A stretch of DNA of 64,000 nucleotides. Source: Closterium sp. Naga37s-1 (taxonomy: Eukaryota; Streptophyta; Zygnematophyceae; Desmidiales; Closteriaceae). Both the position numbers and the translations under genes were made by a program. Below, in pieces: positions 22,528-34,004 of this stretch; the stretch's first letter is position 1, and the number at the start of each line of letters is the position of its first letter. The notes below the pieces were generated by a model. That model searched no databases, was not told where the DNA came from, and worked only from the letters and a program-made list of their open reading frames with translations. The DNA is taken from positions 558,001 to 622,000 of the forward strand of contig CANJKZ010000139.1 of assembly GCA_947471745.1 (NCBI GenBank), in the 5' to 3' direction.

Positions 22528-24792
22528 ATGGCAGAATTCTCTGGCACTCATTTCTTGTTCAAGAAGAAACCCACCCGTAAGCCCGCCTTCGTAGTTGACG
22601 CGGACGGATGGTACTCCTGCGTCCCACCTAGCCCACCAGAGCCACCACAACTTCCAGCGCCTCCTGCGCCGCCTGCTCCTCCTGCACCTCCTGAGCCTCC
22701 TGCGCCTCCTGTTCCTCCTGTTCCTCCTTCTCACCCGTTGCCGGTGTCTCCTGTTCAAACGGGCAATCCTCCCGTGCTCACGCTTCTGCTCCCTTTGGCC
22801 TTCGACGAATACCTCTCGGAACCAGAGTCCAAGAAGCCCACAGATGAGTATGTGGATGTTGAATATGTGCCAGGACAGCGCTGGGGCCGTCCCGACGATT
22901 GTACGTGGGACGAATCGGCAGTCGGCGCCGACGACGGCATCCCTGACGCTGAGGAGGAGAGTCTCGAGGAGGGCGACAAAGGCGCCGAGGGTGGCACGGA
23001 GACTGAAACCGAGGCCGGCACCGCTGAGGATGTGTTTCCCGAGGGTGCGCCGGGCGGCGACGAGGACGACGGTGTTGAGTACTGGTCGCGCGACGGGCTC
23101 CCAGAGAAGTTGCCGATACCTACCTACCCTCCTACTAATCGCAAGCGACCCCACCCCGCTACACAGAACCGTGATGCCCGCCCCCCCTCTCCCAGGCATA
23201 AGCTCAACGATCACAAGCGTCAAGCCTATACCGCCGCCGAGAAATTGAAGTATGTCGCGCTTCTGCAGGTGGCAGTTTCGGTGCGTGCGTTGGCTCGCGA
23301 GAGCGGTATACACCGCAAGTGCCTCTCCAACTGGAAGCGTTCCGCGGAATTCCTGAAGGAAGCTCACTCTGCACGGAAGCGGATGCACGGTCGCGGGATA
23401 TCCAGCTGGTACCGACCGATGGAGATGAAGGTGTACGAGCGACTCCTCGAGTGGCGCCGCAAAGGAACCGCGGTGTCGGTGGGCCGCCTGCAGGAGTGGT
23501 CGAAGGAGTTTATGAAGGTTCTCTACCCGCTAGAGAGGTGGAAGGGGAGTCAACGGTGGTCTGAGCGGTTTCGGAGGCGCCGGAATCTAAGCGTCCGCAT
23601 GAAGACAAGGGTTGCACAGAAAACCGCCGCTCGTGAGATTGCGTTTACCGCCGCATACGGTAATTGTTGGTGCTGTAACATGAGATTTACCGTACTAATT
23701 GCACCCGTGTGTTTCACCCTGTCTCCCACGTCTCGCAGATGTCGCGGAGCAGTGCAAGAGTTTTTGGCAGTTCGTCCGAGACAAGCGACGCAAACGCGGC
23801 ATCGAGACCACGTGGATCATCAACGCCGACCAGACTCCTTTCTGGCTGGAGATGCCCGCCACCACGACCGTCGAGCAAGCGGGCGTTCGCTCGGTGCCCA
23901 TAGGAGTGCCGGTTACCAGAAGGAGCGCGTGACCGTGATGCTGGCGTGCACGGGTGACGGCGCCAAGCTCAAGCCGTGGGTTTTTTTCAAGCGGAAGACG
24001 CTGCCGAAGGGCGACTTTCCCCCGGGTAAGTGATGTTTGTATGATGTGTGTTGCACACGTTTTTTGTTTACCGTTTCACTAATTTCTTGTTTCTCTTCCC
24101 GATGTTTTTTTTGCAGATGTGGTCGTGGCGTGCCACGACAACGGGTGGATGGACTCCGCGGGCGTCATCCGCTGGCTCGAAGAGTGTGTGAAGCCGTTCC
24201 TGAAGCCGTCTTTCGGTCGGCACTCCAGGAGCTCCATGCTGGTTCTGGATTCCTATCGCGGGCACCTCACCAAGGGGGTGAAGGAGAAGTTACGCGAGCT
24301 AAACTGCGTGCCGGCGATCATCCCGTCGGGCTGTACGGGGGAGATTCAGCCACTGGACGTCTCCGTCAACAAAAGCTTCAAGGCCTCCGTCCGTCAGCAG
24401 TACCCAAAGTGGTTTCAAGAGGAGGGGCAAGAACAACTGACTAAGCAGGTACGGAACTAAACTGCTTTTTGTCTATGGAGGCCTCACTCCGTCTCGTTTC
24501 TTAATCTACTCACCATCGTCCCTTTTCTGTTGTTTCAGGGAATCTCAAGAAGCCGCCACCTGCAGTGGTCCTGAGGTGGATCTCGCGGGCCTGGAGGGCA
24601 GTTCCCGCCGACCTCATCAAGCGCGCATTCCTCACCTGTGGCATTAGTAACGCGCTTGACGGCAGCGAGGACGGCCTCGCCATGGCGCACAGGCGGACCC
24701 AGCTGACCGCGGAAGTGGATGTCGACGACGACATCATCGCCGATGGCTTCTTCGGCAACAACTGCCAGGAGACCGAGTATGACGAGGAGTAG
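22528..24792 (+). CDS. pogo/Tigger-type DDE transposase (probably decayed)
   Basis: Proposed exons are 22528-23659, 23739-24025, 24117-24448 and 24539-24792, with GT-AG introns of 79, 91 and 90 bp. The N-terminus is proline-rich (about residues 30-75) and then acidic. A CENP-B/Psq-like helix-turn-helix follows (KLKYVALLQVAVSVRALARE, then IHRKCLSNWK), then a second DNA-binding segment (YERLLEWRRKGTAVS). Catalytic acidic residues are visible in INADQTPFW (D near 23828), LVLDSYRGHLT (D near 24248) and IQPLDVSVNK (D near 24356), a DDD triad. The C-terminal RWISRAWRAVPADLIKRAF and CGISNALDG are typical of Tigger/jerky proteins. Near 23900-23930 the reading frame moves by one (SVPIG on one side, AGYQKERVTVML on the other), and the last exon is out of frame with a simple CAG|GT donor at 24448. 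These suggest small indels or unrecognised splice sites. Confidence 0.8.
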
Positions 24793-24933
24793 CTGGTTAG
24801 AAAGGCCTTTGTAAACGCCTGTTCATGTAGTTCTTAGTAGGCCTTTGTAATAGTTGGTGCTAGATTTCTGCTGAAATGCTTTCAGAGACGTTAATTGTTA
24901 GTGTTTGTCTAAAATAAAAATAAACAATTTACG

Positions 24934-25001
24934 TATGCGCTTATAATAAGTACGGGTACAAAATGGGGTGCGCCTATAATCGAGGAACGACCATAAGCGC
25001 C
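24934..25001 (+). repeat. Subterminal direct repeats shared by both ends of the pogo-like element
   Basis: TATGCGCTTATAATAA occurs at 21997-22012 and again in the same orientation at 24934-24949. A second block, GGGGTG...TAAT.GAG.AA...CCAT.AGCGCC, occurs at 22027-22064 and 24965-25001, also direct. GCGCYTATAAT-like modules recur several times at the right end. Such modules often serve as transposase-binding sites; that role here is inference. Confidence 0.75.
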
Positions 25002-25039
25002 ATGCTCCAGATAGAAGTGCCGGCGCCTCTAATCGGACG

Positions 25040-25063
25040 GCGCCTATATCCGGGGCCATACGG
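25040..25063 (-). repeat. Right terminal inverted repeat of the pogo-like element
   Basis: The reverse complement starts CCGTATGGCCCCGGATA and ends AGGCGC. It is followed by TA at 25064-25065. Confidence 0.9.
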
Positions 25064-25125
25064 TATCTTCAACAGCAGGCAGCTACTTGATATTTCACCT
25101 GATGGTGACCTGTACTGGTGGGATG

Positions 25126-25568
25126 TGTTACGATATGGAACTGTTGAATAAACATTCCTGAGTAACGAATCCTTAACGCGAAGATGACTGCAGCGAGGAC
25201 GAAGACCGAGCGACACGACAATTATCGAAGACAGTTGCAAGCAGGAAGAATTTGAAGTGCAAAGCGCGGGAAAACTTCAAACGGTTACCGGACCGCGTAC
25301 GGTTACCGAGCCGCACGGTTTCTATCGTGCATCTAGATTAGCCCTAAGGGGAATGTACCCCCTCAGAGTACATGGCTAGCTAGGACCTTTTGTATTCCAC
25401 TGTATTCCTATATAAACCCTTGTACCCCATTATGTTATTCACTTCTGTCGAGATCTAAATCTCCTTCTACTGACAGAGTCCGTACCCGACATCACCAAGC
25501 AATCTTCCGCTGCTACACTCCGTGCGATCAACCTGAGACGATCCTATAAGACGGTTCAGATTGTATCG
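25126..25568 (+). repeat. 5' LTR of Copia-1
   Basis: Starts TGTTACGATATGG and has the same length as the 3' copy. It carries a TATA-like CTATATAAAC near 25408-25417, a plausible element promoter. Confidence 0.93.
25408..25417 (+). promoter_or_regulatory. TATA-like box in the Copia-1 LTR
   Basis: CTATATAAAC lies inside the 5' LTR, with an equivalent in the 3' LTR near 32003. Position and sequence fit a Pol II core promoter for the element. No transcription start is known. Confidence 0.45.
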
Positions 25569-25659
25569 TGGTATGAGAGCCACTCAGGATTCTTCGCACC
25601 ACCACCTTTGATCCAAATTCAAATTCAAGGTGGCGTCCGGTACGTGCTCTCGCCGAAAC

Positions 25660-27050
25660 ATGGCTGGAGGATCTGGCGGACAAGCGGCCAACACTGCCGA
25701 AGCCCCCGCCAACCCTACCGCGAACTCCGCGGGAACTACCACCATCAGCAATGCACTACTGGAGCAACTCATCCAGCGGATTTCTACGCTGGAATCAGGA
25801 AGTCAACAACTGAAGAATGACAACCCTGAAACCGCTCCGAAACCCGATCAACCGGCCGCTCCAACCAAGGAACCGAGCCCAACCACCTTTGATCTCGGGT
25901 CGAATTCTTCTGCTCCAACAGTTCCTCGTCCAAGTGACGAAGCTGTGCTCGCAGCTCAGAACAAGTTTCTGACTATCTCCAAGATTCGAACCAGCACCGT
26001 GTTTAGCGGGCGAGATTTCTACACCTGGAGTTTCGAGCTCGAGCTACTACTCCAAAACGCGCAAATTTTCTGCTACTTTGACGGAAGCTACGCTGGCCCT
26101 TCCAGCGACACCGACGACGCAAAGGCTCAGTATTACAACGAGTCACTCATGGCGTATAGCGTCCTACTCCGCAACATGGCACCAACCGAACAACTCGACA
26201 TTCGCCCCTACAAAACTCATCAAGCCCCCGCCATGGCCGCCTGGAGCTACCTCAATAAAACTTACCAGCCTAAAGACTCCGTATCATCCAGTCGCTTGCT
26301 CCAGCAACTCATGGAAGTCAAAATGACACCGGGTGAGAAAGCGAATTCCTACATCAACCGCTGCCGAAGCATCCGCGATCAACTTCTTAAGCTCGGAAAC
26401 ACAATTTCCAAGGACATGTTTGTCACCATCGTGCTTCGAGGACTGGGATCACACTGGAATCCCTGCAAGGCGCTTCTTCGCCAACAAGGGATAATATCCG
26501 AAGCACACCTCTGCGCCACTCTACTGCACGAGCAGCGTGACATGGATTTCAACCAAGAAAAGGGGGCGCGACGCGAACAAATTGCCTTCTACTCTAATCC
26601 CGACCAACGAAGGAATCGCGACACACGACCACGGCAATATTACTGCAAGAACTGCAAAATCTTCGGTCACTCCACCGAACGCTGCCGATTCGGACCACGA
26701 CACAACTCCGCGCCGCGCAACAACTCTGCTTACGACCCTGATCACATGCGGCAGGCAAGCCGACCGTCTTCGGGCCATCGGTCTGCCCCGCGCCAGCCGC
26801 CGCAATCCGACATTCAGCGCGCACCACAGAACAACAACACCGTTCGCCATGTCATGGGCAACATGGCGATGCGCATTCCACGTCGCAATCGCCGCACCAA
26901 TCGGCGACATTTGCGACATGTCTCTCCTCCCCCGCCAGGACGCAAAGTTCAATTCACTGGCTACAACAACCCGTTCACACGGGGAGTTCGTCTCCGACGA
27001 GTACGAATAAGATTGGGATCTACCGATACCCCTGCTGGAGTCGCCGCCGC
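25660..27050 (+). pseudogene. gag region of Copia-1
   Basis: A long open stretch encodes a gag-like protein. A likely start is the ATG at 25660 (MAGGSGGQAAN). The middle carries a UBN2-like copia gag domain (TWSFELELLLQNAQIF; AWSYLNKTYQPKDSVSSSRL; MTPGEKANSYINRCRSIRD). A CCHC zinc knuckle, YYCKNCKIFGHSTERCR, lies near 26640-26690. The C-terminus is basic. Gag packages element RNA in virus-like particles. This is part of a fossil element. Confidence 0.85.
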
Positions 27051-30000
27051 ATGACGAAGATTTTCTTAACTCGCCATCAATCATATTTCGGTCACCACAT
27101 TGACTCGCGCCCCGTGGATAACTACCGTGCTGCTGGAGATCGGCGCATTCCATTCCGAAACACACCAAACTTGGCCCTCTCGGCTCAACATCGCGCGAAC
27201 TCCTACAACACATGGTACCTCGACAGCTGCTGCGGGCAGCACATGGTGGGCTCCAAGCGCTACATCTCCAACGCAAGCGCCATCCCACAACCTACCATCG
27301 TCACGGTGGCCAACAATCAGCAACTCCACGCACGAGCATGCGGCATCGTCGTTTTAAAAGCACACGACAGTGACATTCACATCACGCTCAACGACGTTCT
27401 CATCGTGCGCGACCTTCAATACAATCTCCTCTCCTACGACCAACTCGTGCAAAGTGGAGTTCTCATGACGACTGACCTTGAGACACGTGACATCCTCATG
27501 CACTAGAAATATTACAGCAACCTAAACAGCGAACCGCGCTACATCGGCAGAGCCCATTCCGAAGACGGCGTTTACATTCTCGATTTCGACATACCAGACT
27601 GCAGCGCTGACTCAGGAGATCTCATTGACCTACAACCCCAAGACATCGTGTGGAATCGCAAACCCTCACACCCAGACGGCCGTCCCTGGATCAAGCATCA
27701 CGCTCATCCACGGGAAATCAATCTGCACGCACCTGGACCTGACGGACTTTGCCGCAACTGCCGCACCCCAACAGCCTCCACCTCAGACAGACCGAACAAC
27801 CCTCCTCCCAACAGAGGAAACACACCAGCTGACGAAGGAGAATCTTCCGCTGCAGCAGCACGACGCCTCACAGCCGCAGCAGCTCAATCTGGGACACTCT
27901 CCGAACAGACCCCTGAAAACTCAGAGTCGTCTGAGGAAGCTCGACCAGTCATTCAGCCTGCTGGCACGGACATAGTTGAGGAAGCGGAATGGCAGACTCT
28001 TCACCCATCTGGCATGCGCGACGGAGAGCTCGCTGCAGCACTCACTGTCTTCCAGCCGCGCAAAACCCGAAATGATCCCACTGTCCATGACCGCCTCGAC
28101 CTCCTCACATGTAACACGGGACCTGGCGCACATGACAATGATAACAATCCTCTCCCAATGACCTGGGAGACCTACCACGTCAACGACCCTGGTCCCACCG
28201 CACCATGACCATGGAGGAACTCCAGCGACATGAAGAAGAAGAAAGGCGTCGCCGCGCAGACGAAGAAGCAAAGTCAGCAGCAGCTGCAACAGCTGGAGGA
28301 TGGGGGGTCGGAACTGGAACAGCAGGAGGATGGGGAAGCGGAACTGGCGCACCAGGATGGGGAGGCCCAGCACCATCAACCATGGAGGAAGAGGAGTCGA
28401 TAGAAGAGTTCATCGCTCGTGCTGATCGAGAAGCGGCAGAAGCAGCGCGAGGACCCTATGGGTCTCCACGTCCCCTCGGCATACCACCAACAAAAACCTC
28501 ACCAACCAGCAACTCCTGGGGCTCTTCTCCAGATTCTCAACCTCCCATAGATCGTGATACCATACTGCCTTACCGCACTTATCCCCGCAGTCCGCTTCAC
28601 ACTGAATCCACGCCCATTGGGCCCACAGACTCACCTCTTCCCAGTCCCACAGCAGCACACACCTTACCTCCTCACCACCTGCCACGTCCAGACCTTCCAG
28701 AAGAAACAGCAGACACAGATGATCTCACAGCACCACTTGCAGCCATCACCACAGTCACCCCGGCACTCACCGCTCGTGAACTCATCCTCGCACTTGGCCT
28801 CTCAATTTCACCACAGCCTATCCCACAGCCACCTCCGCAAGATATCACTGAACTCATCGCCTTTTACGCACGCTCACCTGCTCTGCGCGCCCAACCTGAT
28901 CTCAGGCATAAACGCCTTGGTCACCCCTCACAGGAAGTTCTCAACAACTGCATCCGCGCGCAAGTTTTTCTTCCTGGAACTCTTCTCCGCCCAGACGGCA
29001 CTCCCGTTCCCGTCAAGACCTCTCGCCGCACAGAATGCACCATCTGCCCTGAAGCTGCCCTCGCCCATCAGCCCTTCAAGCTCCTTGAGCCAGGAACCAA
29101 CCGCTACGAAAAAACTTGAGAAAGTTTACAGCGACTTCCTCGTGCTCACTCAGACTGGACTCAACGGCAAAGAGTACACCCTCACCTTCATCGACGCTCA
29201 CTCCCGCTTCGTTTGGGTCGCCAATGTCTCCCACAGGAGTAAGGCGTTCAAAATCTTCAAGGTCTGGCACGCCAATGCGGAGACACAGTCCAGCTGCACT
29301 CTCAAACTCTGGCAAACTGACTGCGCAGCAGAGTTCAAAAACGACAAGATGCAGGCGCTCATGAGGGAGAAGGGCATCATTCACAAGCTTTCCCTCCCGT
29401 ACGCGCATCCCCAGCAGGGCGTCGCAGAACCCACCAACCGCACTCTCATGACCAAGGTCCGCGCACTTCTGCAGCAGAGCGACGTTGACGCAAAGTACTG
29501 GCCCTATGCCATGCATCACGCTGTCCGTCTGCACAACCTGCTCAGTACCACTGCCAAATCCGACATCCTCTCCCCGCATCTTAAGTTCACAGGGAAGCAG
29601 GGCGATATCTCAATGCTCCGCGTCTGGGGCTGCATGGTGCAGTATCGGCCCGCAGCTACAACCACGGGGAAGTTCGAACGTCGCGCACGCTGGGGCGTGC
29701 ATCTCGGCATCAGCTTCGAGCATCACGCCTGGACCATTCTCGACCACGATACTTCACAGATCGTCGCGGCGCGTGACGTCATCTTCTACGAAGACCTCTC
29801 CATTCGCACGTTCCAGCACGACCGTTACGCTGACCGCACCAGGGGCGAAAACAACATTGCGGAGTACGAGCGCCCGCCGCGCAGCTTCGCTACTCCTGAA
29901 GATGAAGCCGCAGCAGCACTTGCGGACCAGGATCCCACGGATCCTCATCCTGGCCCGCGCCCATGGAGCGACGAAGACGAGGACGAGGACAGCGCTCCCC

Positions 30001-31715
30001 TTGACTCATCCCGCGACTCCCTCCTCAGCCCGACACCCTCCAGCGCTCACAACTCCGACGACGACGTCGTCGAAGTCACCAGCGATCAGCGCCACAGCCC
30101 CGGTCTCTCTGGCCTCCACATCCTTGGCCTTCACACGGCTGTGTCTCGTCCGCCCAAAGCGGTTGAACCCAAAACCCCGCGCCAAGCTCTCACCGGCCCT
30201 TACGCCAAAGAATGGCGCGCCGCAATGGATGCCGAAGTCGCCGCGCTCGAAGCCCGTGACACCTGGGTTCTCGCCGACCGTGCCGCACTGAAGGGGAGAC
30301 GCGTCCTCTCCGGAAAATGGGTGTTCCGCGTCAAAACCGCTGCCGACGGCACCATCGAGCGCTTCAAGGCCCGCTGGGTTGTCCGCAGATTCGATCAGCG
30401 CCACGGCGTTGACTTTGATCAGTCCTTCGCTCCTGTCAGCCGTCACACCTCTGTCCGCATCCTTCTCGCCATCGCTGCCGCAAATCATCTTCCTCTCCGC
30501 CAAATCGACGTGAGAAATGCTTTTCTCTACACACCCGTGGATGCGCTCATCTTCGTCGAGCAACCACACACCTACGGCGACGGCGACGATCGCATGTGTC
30601 AACTCCGCAAACCCCTCTACGGCATCAAACAGGCACCACGACTCTGGCAGCAGTATCTCCACCAAATCCTGCTCGACATCGGTTTCATTCAGCTGCCTCA
30701 CGACCCTGGCATGTATCGCCTCCACTATCGCGGCGATTACATCCTCCTCACGGCGTACGTGGACGACCTCCTCTACACAGGCACCAGCAACGATCTCCTC
30801 GCCCAGTTCGAGAAGAATCTCAGCAACCGCGTCGAAGTCACCAGCACCGATCAAGTGACCCAGTTCTTGGGCCTCAACATCTCCTACGCCACCGACGCCA
30901 TTCATCTCTCCGCCTCCAAGTACGCTGAAACTCTCTCGGCCAAGTTCAACATCCCACCTGCCAACCTTTCAACTCCTTACCGCAACCCGGCCACCCCACA
31001 CCACCCCAACACCACCCCACTCAACCCCTCCGGACATCAGCTATATCAGCAGCAGCTCGGCTTCCTCCTGTTCGCTGCGGTGACGTGCAGGCCTGACTTG
31101 TCCTACATCTCGAGTCAGCTCGCTCAGTATGCCAAGCGGCCTGAACGGGAGCACATGCTGGATTTACAGCGCGCCTTGCAGTACTTCATCTCCACACCTC
31201 ACATCGGCCTCACCTATTCAACCCTCACGACCCGCTCCTTCAGCCTCGTTGGCTACGTGGACGCAGATCATGCTGCCGACCCTGCGAATCTACGGTCCCG
31301 AACCGGCTTCCTCTTTCGCCTCGAACCTACTGGCCCAATTTCCTGGAATTCCCAGAAGCAGGAAATGGTGGCACTCTCCTCTGCCGAAGCTGAGTTCATT
31401 GCTGCCACATCAGCAGTTCGCGAAGGACTCTACCTTCAGGAGCTTCTCCAGGAGGCGAAAATTGCGACATCCGCGAGCTTCAAACTTCACTGCGAACAAG
31501 CCTGGCTTCGTCAACCGCACCAAGCACATCGCACTCTGCTACTTCTTCGTCAAAGATGAAGTTGACAAAGGCAAAGGCATCTTGACTTACTGCCCCACTG
31601 GTGACATGGCAGCAGATTTCCTCACCAAGAAACAACCACGTGAGCAGTACCATCACTGCGGAAACATCTGCGGTATAACCAAGCGCGTCAAGAATTCGCT
31701 TCTCCGGGAATGAAG
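27051..31715 (+). pseudogene. pol region of Copia-1 (PR-IN-RT-RH)
   Basis: Recognisable parts in order: a protease-like stretch with TWYLDSCCGQHMV near 27210-27260; a pre-integrase motif RHKRLGHPS near 28905; an integrase core between about 29100 and 29800; copia reverse transcriptase about 30200-30950 with YVDDLLYTG; and RNase H about 31240-31660 with VDADHAAD and LSSAEAEF. The region is spread over several frames and is not an intact polyprotein. Confidence 0.88.
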
Positions 31716-31720
31716 GGGAG

Positions 31721-32163
31721 TGTTACGATATGGAACTGTTGAATAAACATTCCTGAGTAACGAATCCTTAACGCGAAGATGACTGCAGTGAGGACGAAGA
31801 CCGAGCGACAAGACAGTTATCGAAGACAGTTGCAAGCAGGAAGAATTCGAAGTGCAAAGCGCGGGAAAACTTCAAACGGTTACCGGACCGCGTACGGTTA
31901 CCGAGCCGCACGGTTTCAATCGTGCATCTAGATTAGCCCTAAGGGGAATGTACCCCCTCAGAGTACATGGCTAGCTAGGACCTTTCGTATTCCACTGTAT
32001 TCCTATATAAACCCTTGTACCGCATTATGTTATTCACTTCTGTCGAGATCTAAATCTCCTTCTACTGACAGAGTCCGTACCCGACATCACCAAGCAATCT
32101 TCCGCTGCTACACTCCGTGCGATCAACCTGAGACGATCCTATAAGACAGTTCAGATTGTATCA
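31721..32163 (+). repeat. 3' LTR of Copia-1
   Basis: 443 bp, about 98% identical by eye to 25126-25568. Preceded by a purine-rich tract and followed by CGATG. Confidence 0.93.
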
Positions 32164-32197
32164 CGATGCTCCTCTGTATGCCGTCTCTCCACGCTCC

Positions 32198-33089
32198 TGT
32201 CAAAGTACAATCTTACTTTTAGGCTATAGTGGGGCACTCCTTATGGGGTACAGCATTTCTAGGGTTAGTACTTGTACCAGGCCCTCAGATTCGTTTGGGG
32301 GTACACTGAGGCCTCAAGGGAGTTTTTAGGAAATCAGAATTTGCCCTGAATTATCAGGGCTGCACAGGGTGAGGTATCCTGAAATGTCAGTGCTACATTT
32401 GACAGTATCCTGGCAGCTCAGTGCTACATTTAGTACAATCCTGTGTATTTCGCGCGTGTTATGTTAGCGGGGATCGAAATGCTCTCCTCATTCGAATTGT
32501 GTAATGCTGGGGTGTAGCTGCAAGTGGCTGGCAGTGCAAGTCGCTGGCAGCTGCATGGTGCGAAACTGTTACAGCACAGTACAAGCAGATGGCGAAGGTG
32601 GCGGTGAACATCGTGGGCCAAATTGGCTGGCAAAAGCGAAGTGGCGCACGAAAAACGAATACTTCAATGTCTGTATTCGGAGTTATCTTACATGAAGTGT
32701 GGTAGCGGTGAAAGCGATAGTTTGTTACACCATAGGTCGCCTTCTCGATTCCCGATGGCTCCTATGTTCGAGGTGCCGCCTGTATCAATTTTAGGCCCCG
32801 AAGCCCAGGAGATTTTTCGTACAGTACATCTCGCTTGAGGGCGAGATTCAACACTATCCTGAGTCGTCAGGGCTGAACCTACAGCGTTATCCTGAGTTTT
32901 CAGTACGCAAAATAACCATTATACTGATTTTACAGGACAAGTTATTCCCTTATGCTGTTTTTTCAGGAGAAGCACACGACACCTATCCTGAATCCAGGAG
33001 AATCAGGATAAATTATCCTGATAACATAGGCCCTGACCTGTACCCCAACTCTTGCTAATCCAACCATTCATGCACAGTTGATTCTGACA
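32198..33089 (+). repeat. 5' LTR of Copia-D, split by a DNA element
   Basis: The two parts 32198-32277 and 33044-33089 together align along the full length of the 3' LTR at 57208-57333. It ends GATTCTGACA and is directly followed by the primer site. Confidence 0.9.
32278..33035. mobile_element. Non-autonomous hAT-like DNA transposon inserted in the Copia-D 5' LTR
   Basis: It is 758 bp. Flanks are ACTTGTAC (32270-32277) and ACCTGTAC (33036-33043), an 8-bp target duplication with one mismatch; the uninterrupted LTR at 57208 carries ACTTGTAC once at the same place. Ends are CAGGCCCTCAG on the left and CAGGGCCTATG reading inward from the right, imperfect short inverted repeats of hAT style. TATCCTGA-type motifs recur many times near both ends, as is common for hAT subterminal regions. 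No transposase is encoded. Confidence 0.8.
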
Positions 33090-33137
33090 TGGTATTCAGA
33101 GCAGGAAACCTATTAGTTTTTTTAGGGCCCACCGATA

Positions 33138-33268
33138 TGTTAGAATAAGCAGGCAGGAATGATGGACTACGTAGCATGCATTAGTACAAGTACCTAACCC
33201 TAAAGTGTTGTACCCCTTGTAGGCTAACCCACTATAGCCTAGAGAGAACACAAACATACAGTTTGACA
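33138..33268 (-). repeat. 3' LTR of Copia-A
   Basis: 131 bp, matching 51389-51519 with about three differences. It is preceded, on the minus strand, by the tract CCTATGGGGGTG. Confidence 0.92.
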
Positions 33269-33514
33269 CACCCCCATAGGCTAATTGGGAGATAGCAAAC
33301 ACAACGAACGGTCACAACACCAGTCAGGCAAGAGAACAAAGCAAAGCAAAGCCCAGGGTGGATCACAAGGTCACCACGCATTCTTAGCACAAGCAAGCGG
33401 CCACAAGGCCAGTTCACATGCAGAGTTATAATAAGAAGACAGTACACTGATCACAACCTAGCAAGAGTAAACAAGCAGGTAGAAAGATATATATCAGTGT
33501 ACAACAAGAGCAAG

Positions 33515-33830
33515 TCAAGCAACCAGCAGGTGAGGCAGAGTGGGCACACGCCCAAGAGCTGTGCAGAAACGCTGATGATCACCAGACCCAAGGGCCTTGG
33601 TGAAGACATCAGCAGTGTTGGCCCGAGAGGCCACGTAAGCAAGGCGCAGCTGACCACGCTGCTGCAGCTCACGTGCAAGGAAGTAGCGAAGAGCAATGTG
33701 CTTCGTTCTGTGCTCCAGTCTCTGCTCGCGACACAAGGCAAGCATTGCCTTGCTGTCGACGTACAGAACTGGAGGAGAACGAGGCCGCTCCCCCAAGTCG
33801 GTTAGCAGGTAGGTCAGCCAGCGTAGCTTT
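33515..33830 (-). pseudogene. RNase H end of Copia-A pol
   Basis: On the minus strand this encodes the C-terminal part of copia RNase H (VLYVDSKAMLALC; HRTKHIALRYFLARE; ANTADVFTKAL). Copia-C separates it from the rest of the same pol region, which starts again at 38521. Confidence 0.85.
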
Positions 33831-34004
33831 TGTCAAACATTACATGTTTCTACTTTGTATGCTGTGTCTATTAGTGCTGAGGGTGACTGTTACCTGTGTG
33901 TTCCGCCCGACCCGGGCATTGAGGCTGCCGCTCTAGGTGCTAGTGAGTCTGCTGCTCCAGGTGCTGGTGAGGCTGCTCTCTCAGGTACCGCGTCGGCTCA
34001 GGTC

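Larger units (their letters stand above)
21972..25063 (+). mobile_element. pogo/Tigger-like DNA transposon
   Basis: The element is about 3.09 kb and flanked by TA at 21970-21971 and 25064-25065, the target duplication expected of the Tc1/mariner-pogo group. Terminal inverted repeats of about 24 bp match at about 22 positions: 21972-21995 (starting CCGTATAGCCCCGG) and the reverse complement of 25040-25063 (starting CCGTATGGCCCCGG). It encodes a CENP-B/pogo-type transposase with introns. Directly repeated subterminal blocks are also present. The coding frame appears damaged in one or two places, so this copy is probably not autonomous. Confidence 0.92.
25126..32163 (+). mobile_element. Ty1/copia LTR retrotransposon Copia-1 (fossil)
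   Basis: Two 443-bp LTRs (25126-25568 and 31721-32163) differ at about nine positions by eye (about 2%). Flanks are GGATG and CGATG, a near-perfect 5-bp target duplication. The primer site directly after the 5' LTR (TGGTATGAGAGCC) resembles the complement of initiator tRNA-Met, and a purine tract (GAAGGGGAG) precedes the 3' LTR. The order is gag, protease, integrase, reverse transcriptase, RNase H, as in Ty1/copia. The element is structurally complete but interrupted in its pol region by a handful of breaks. Low LTR divergence indicates a fairly recent insertion. Confidence 0.95.
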
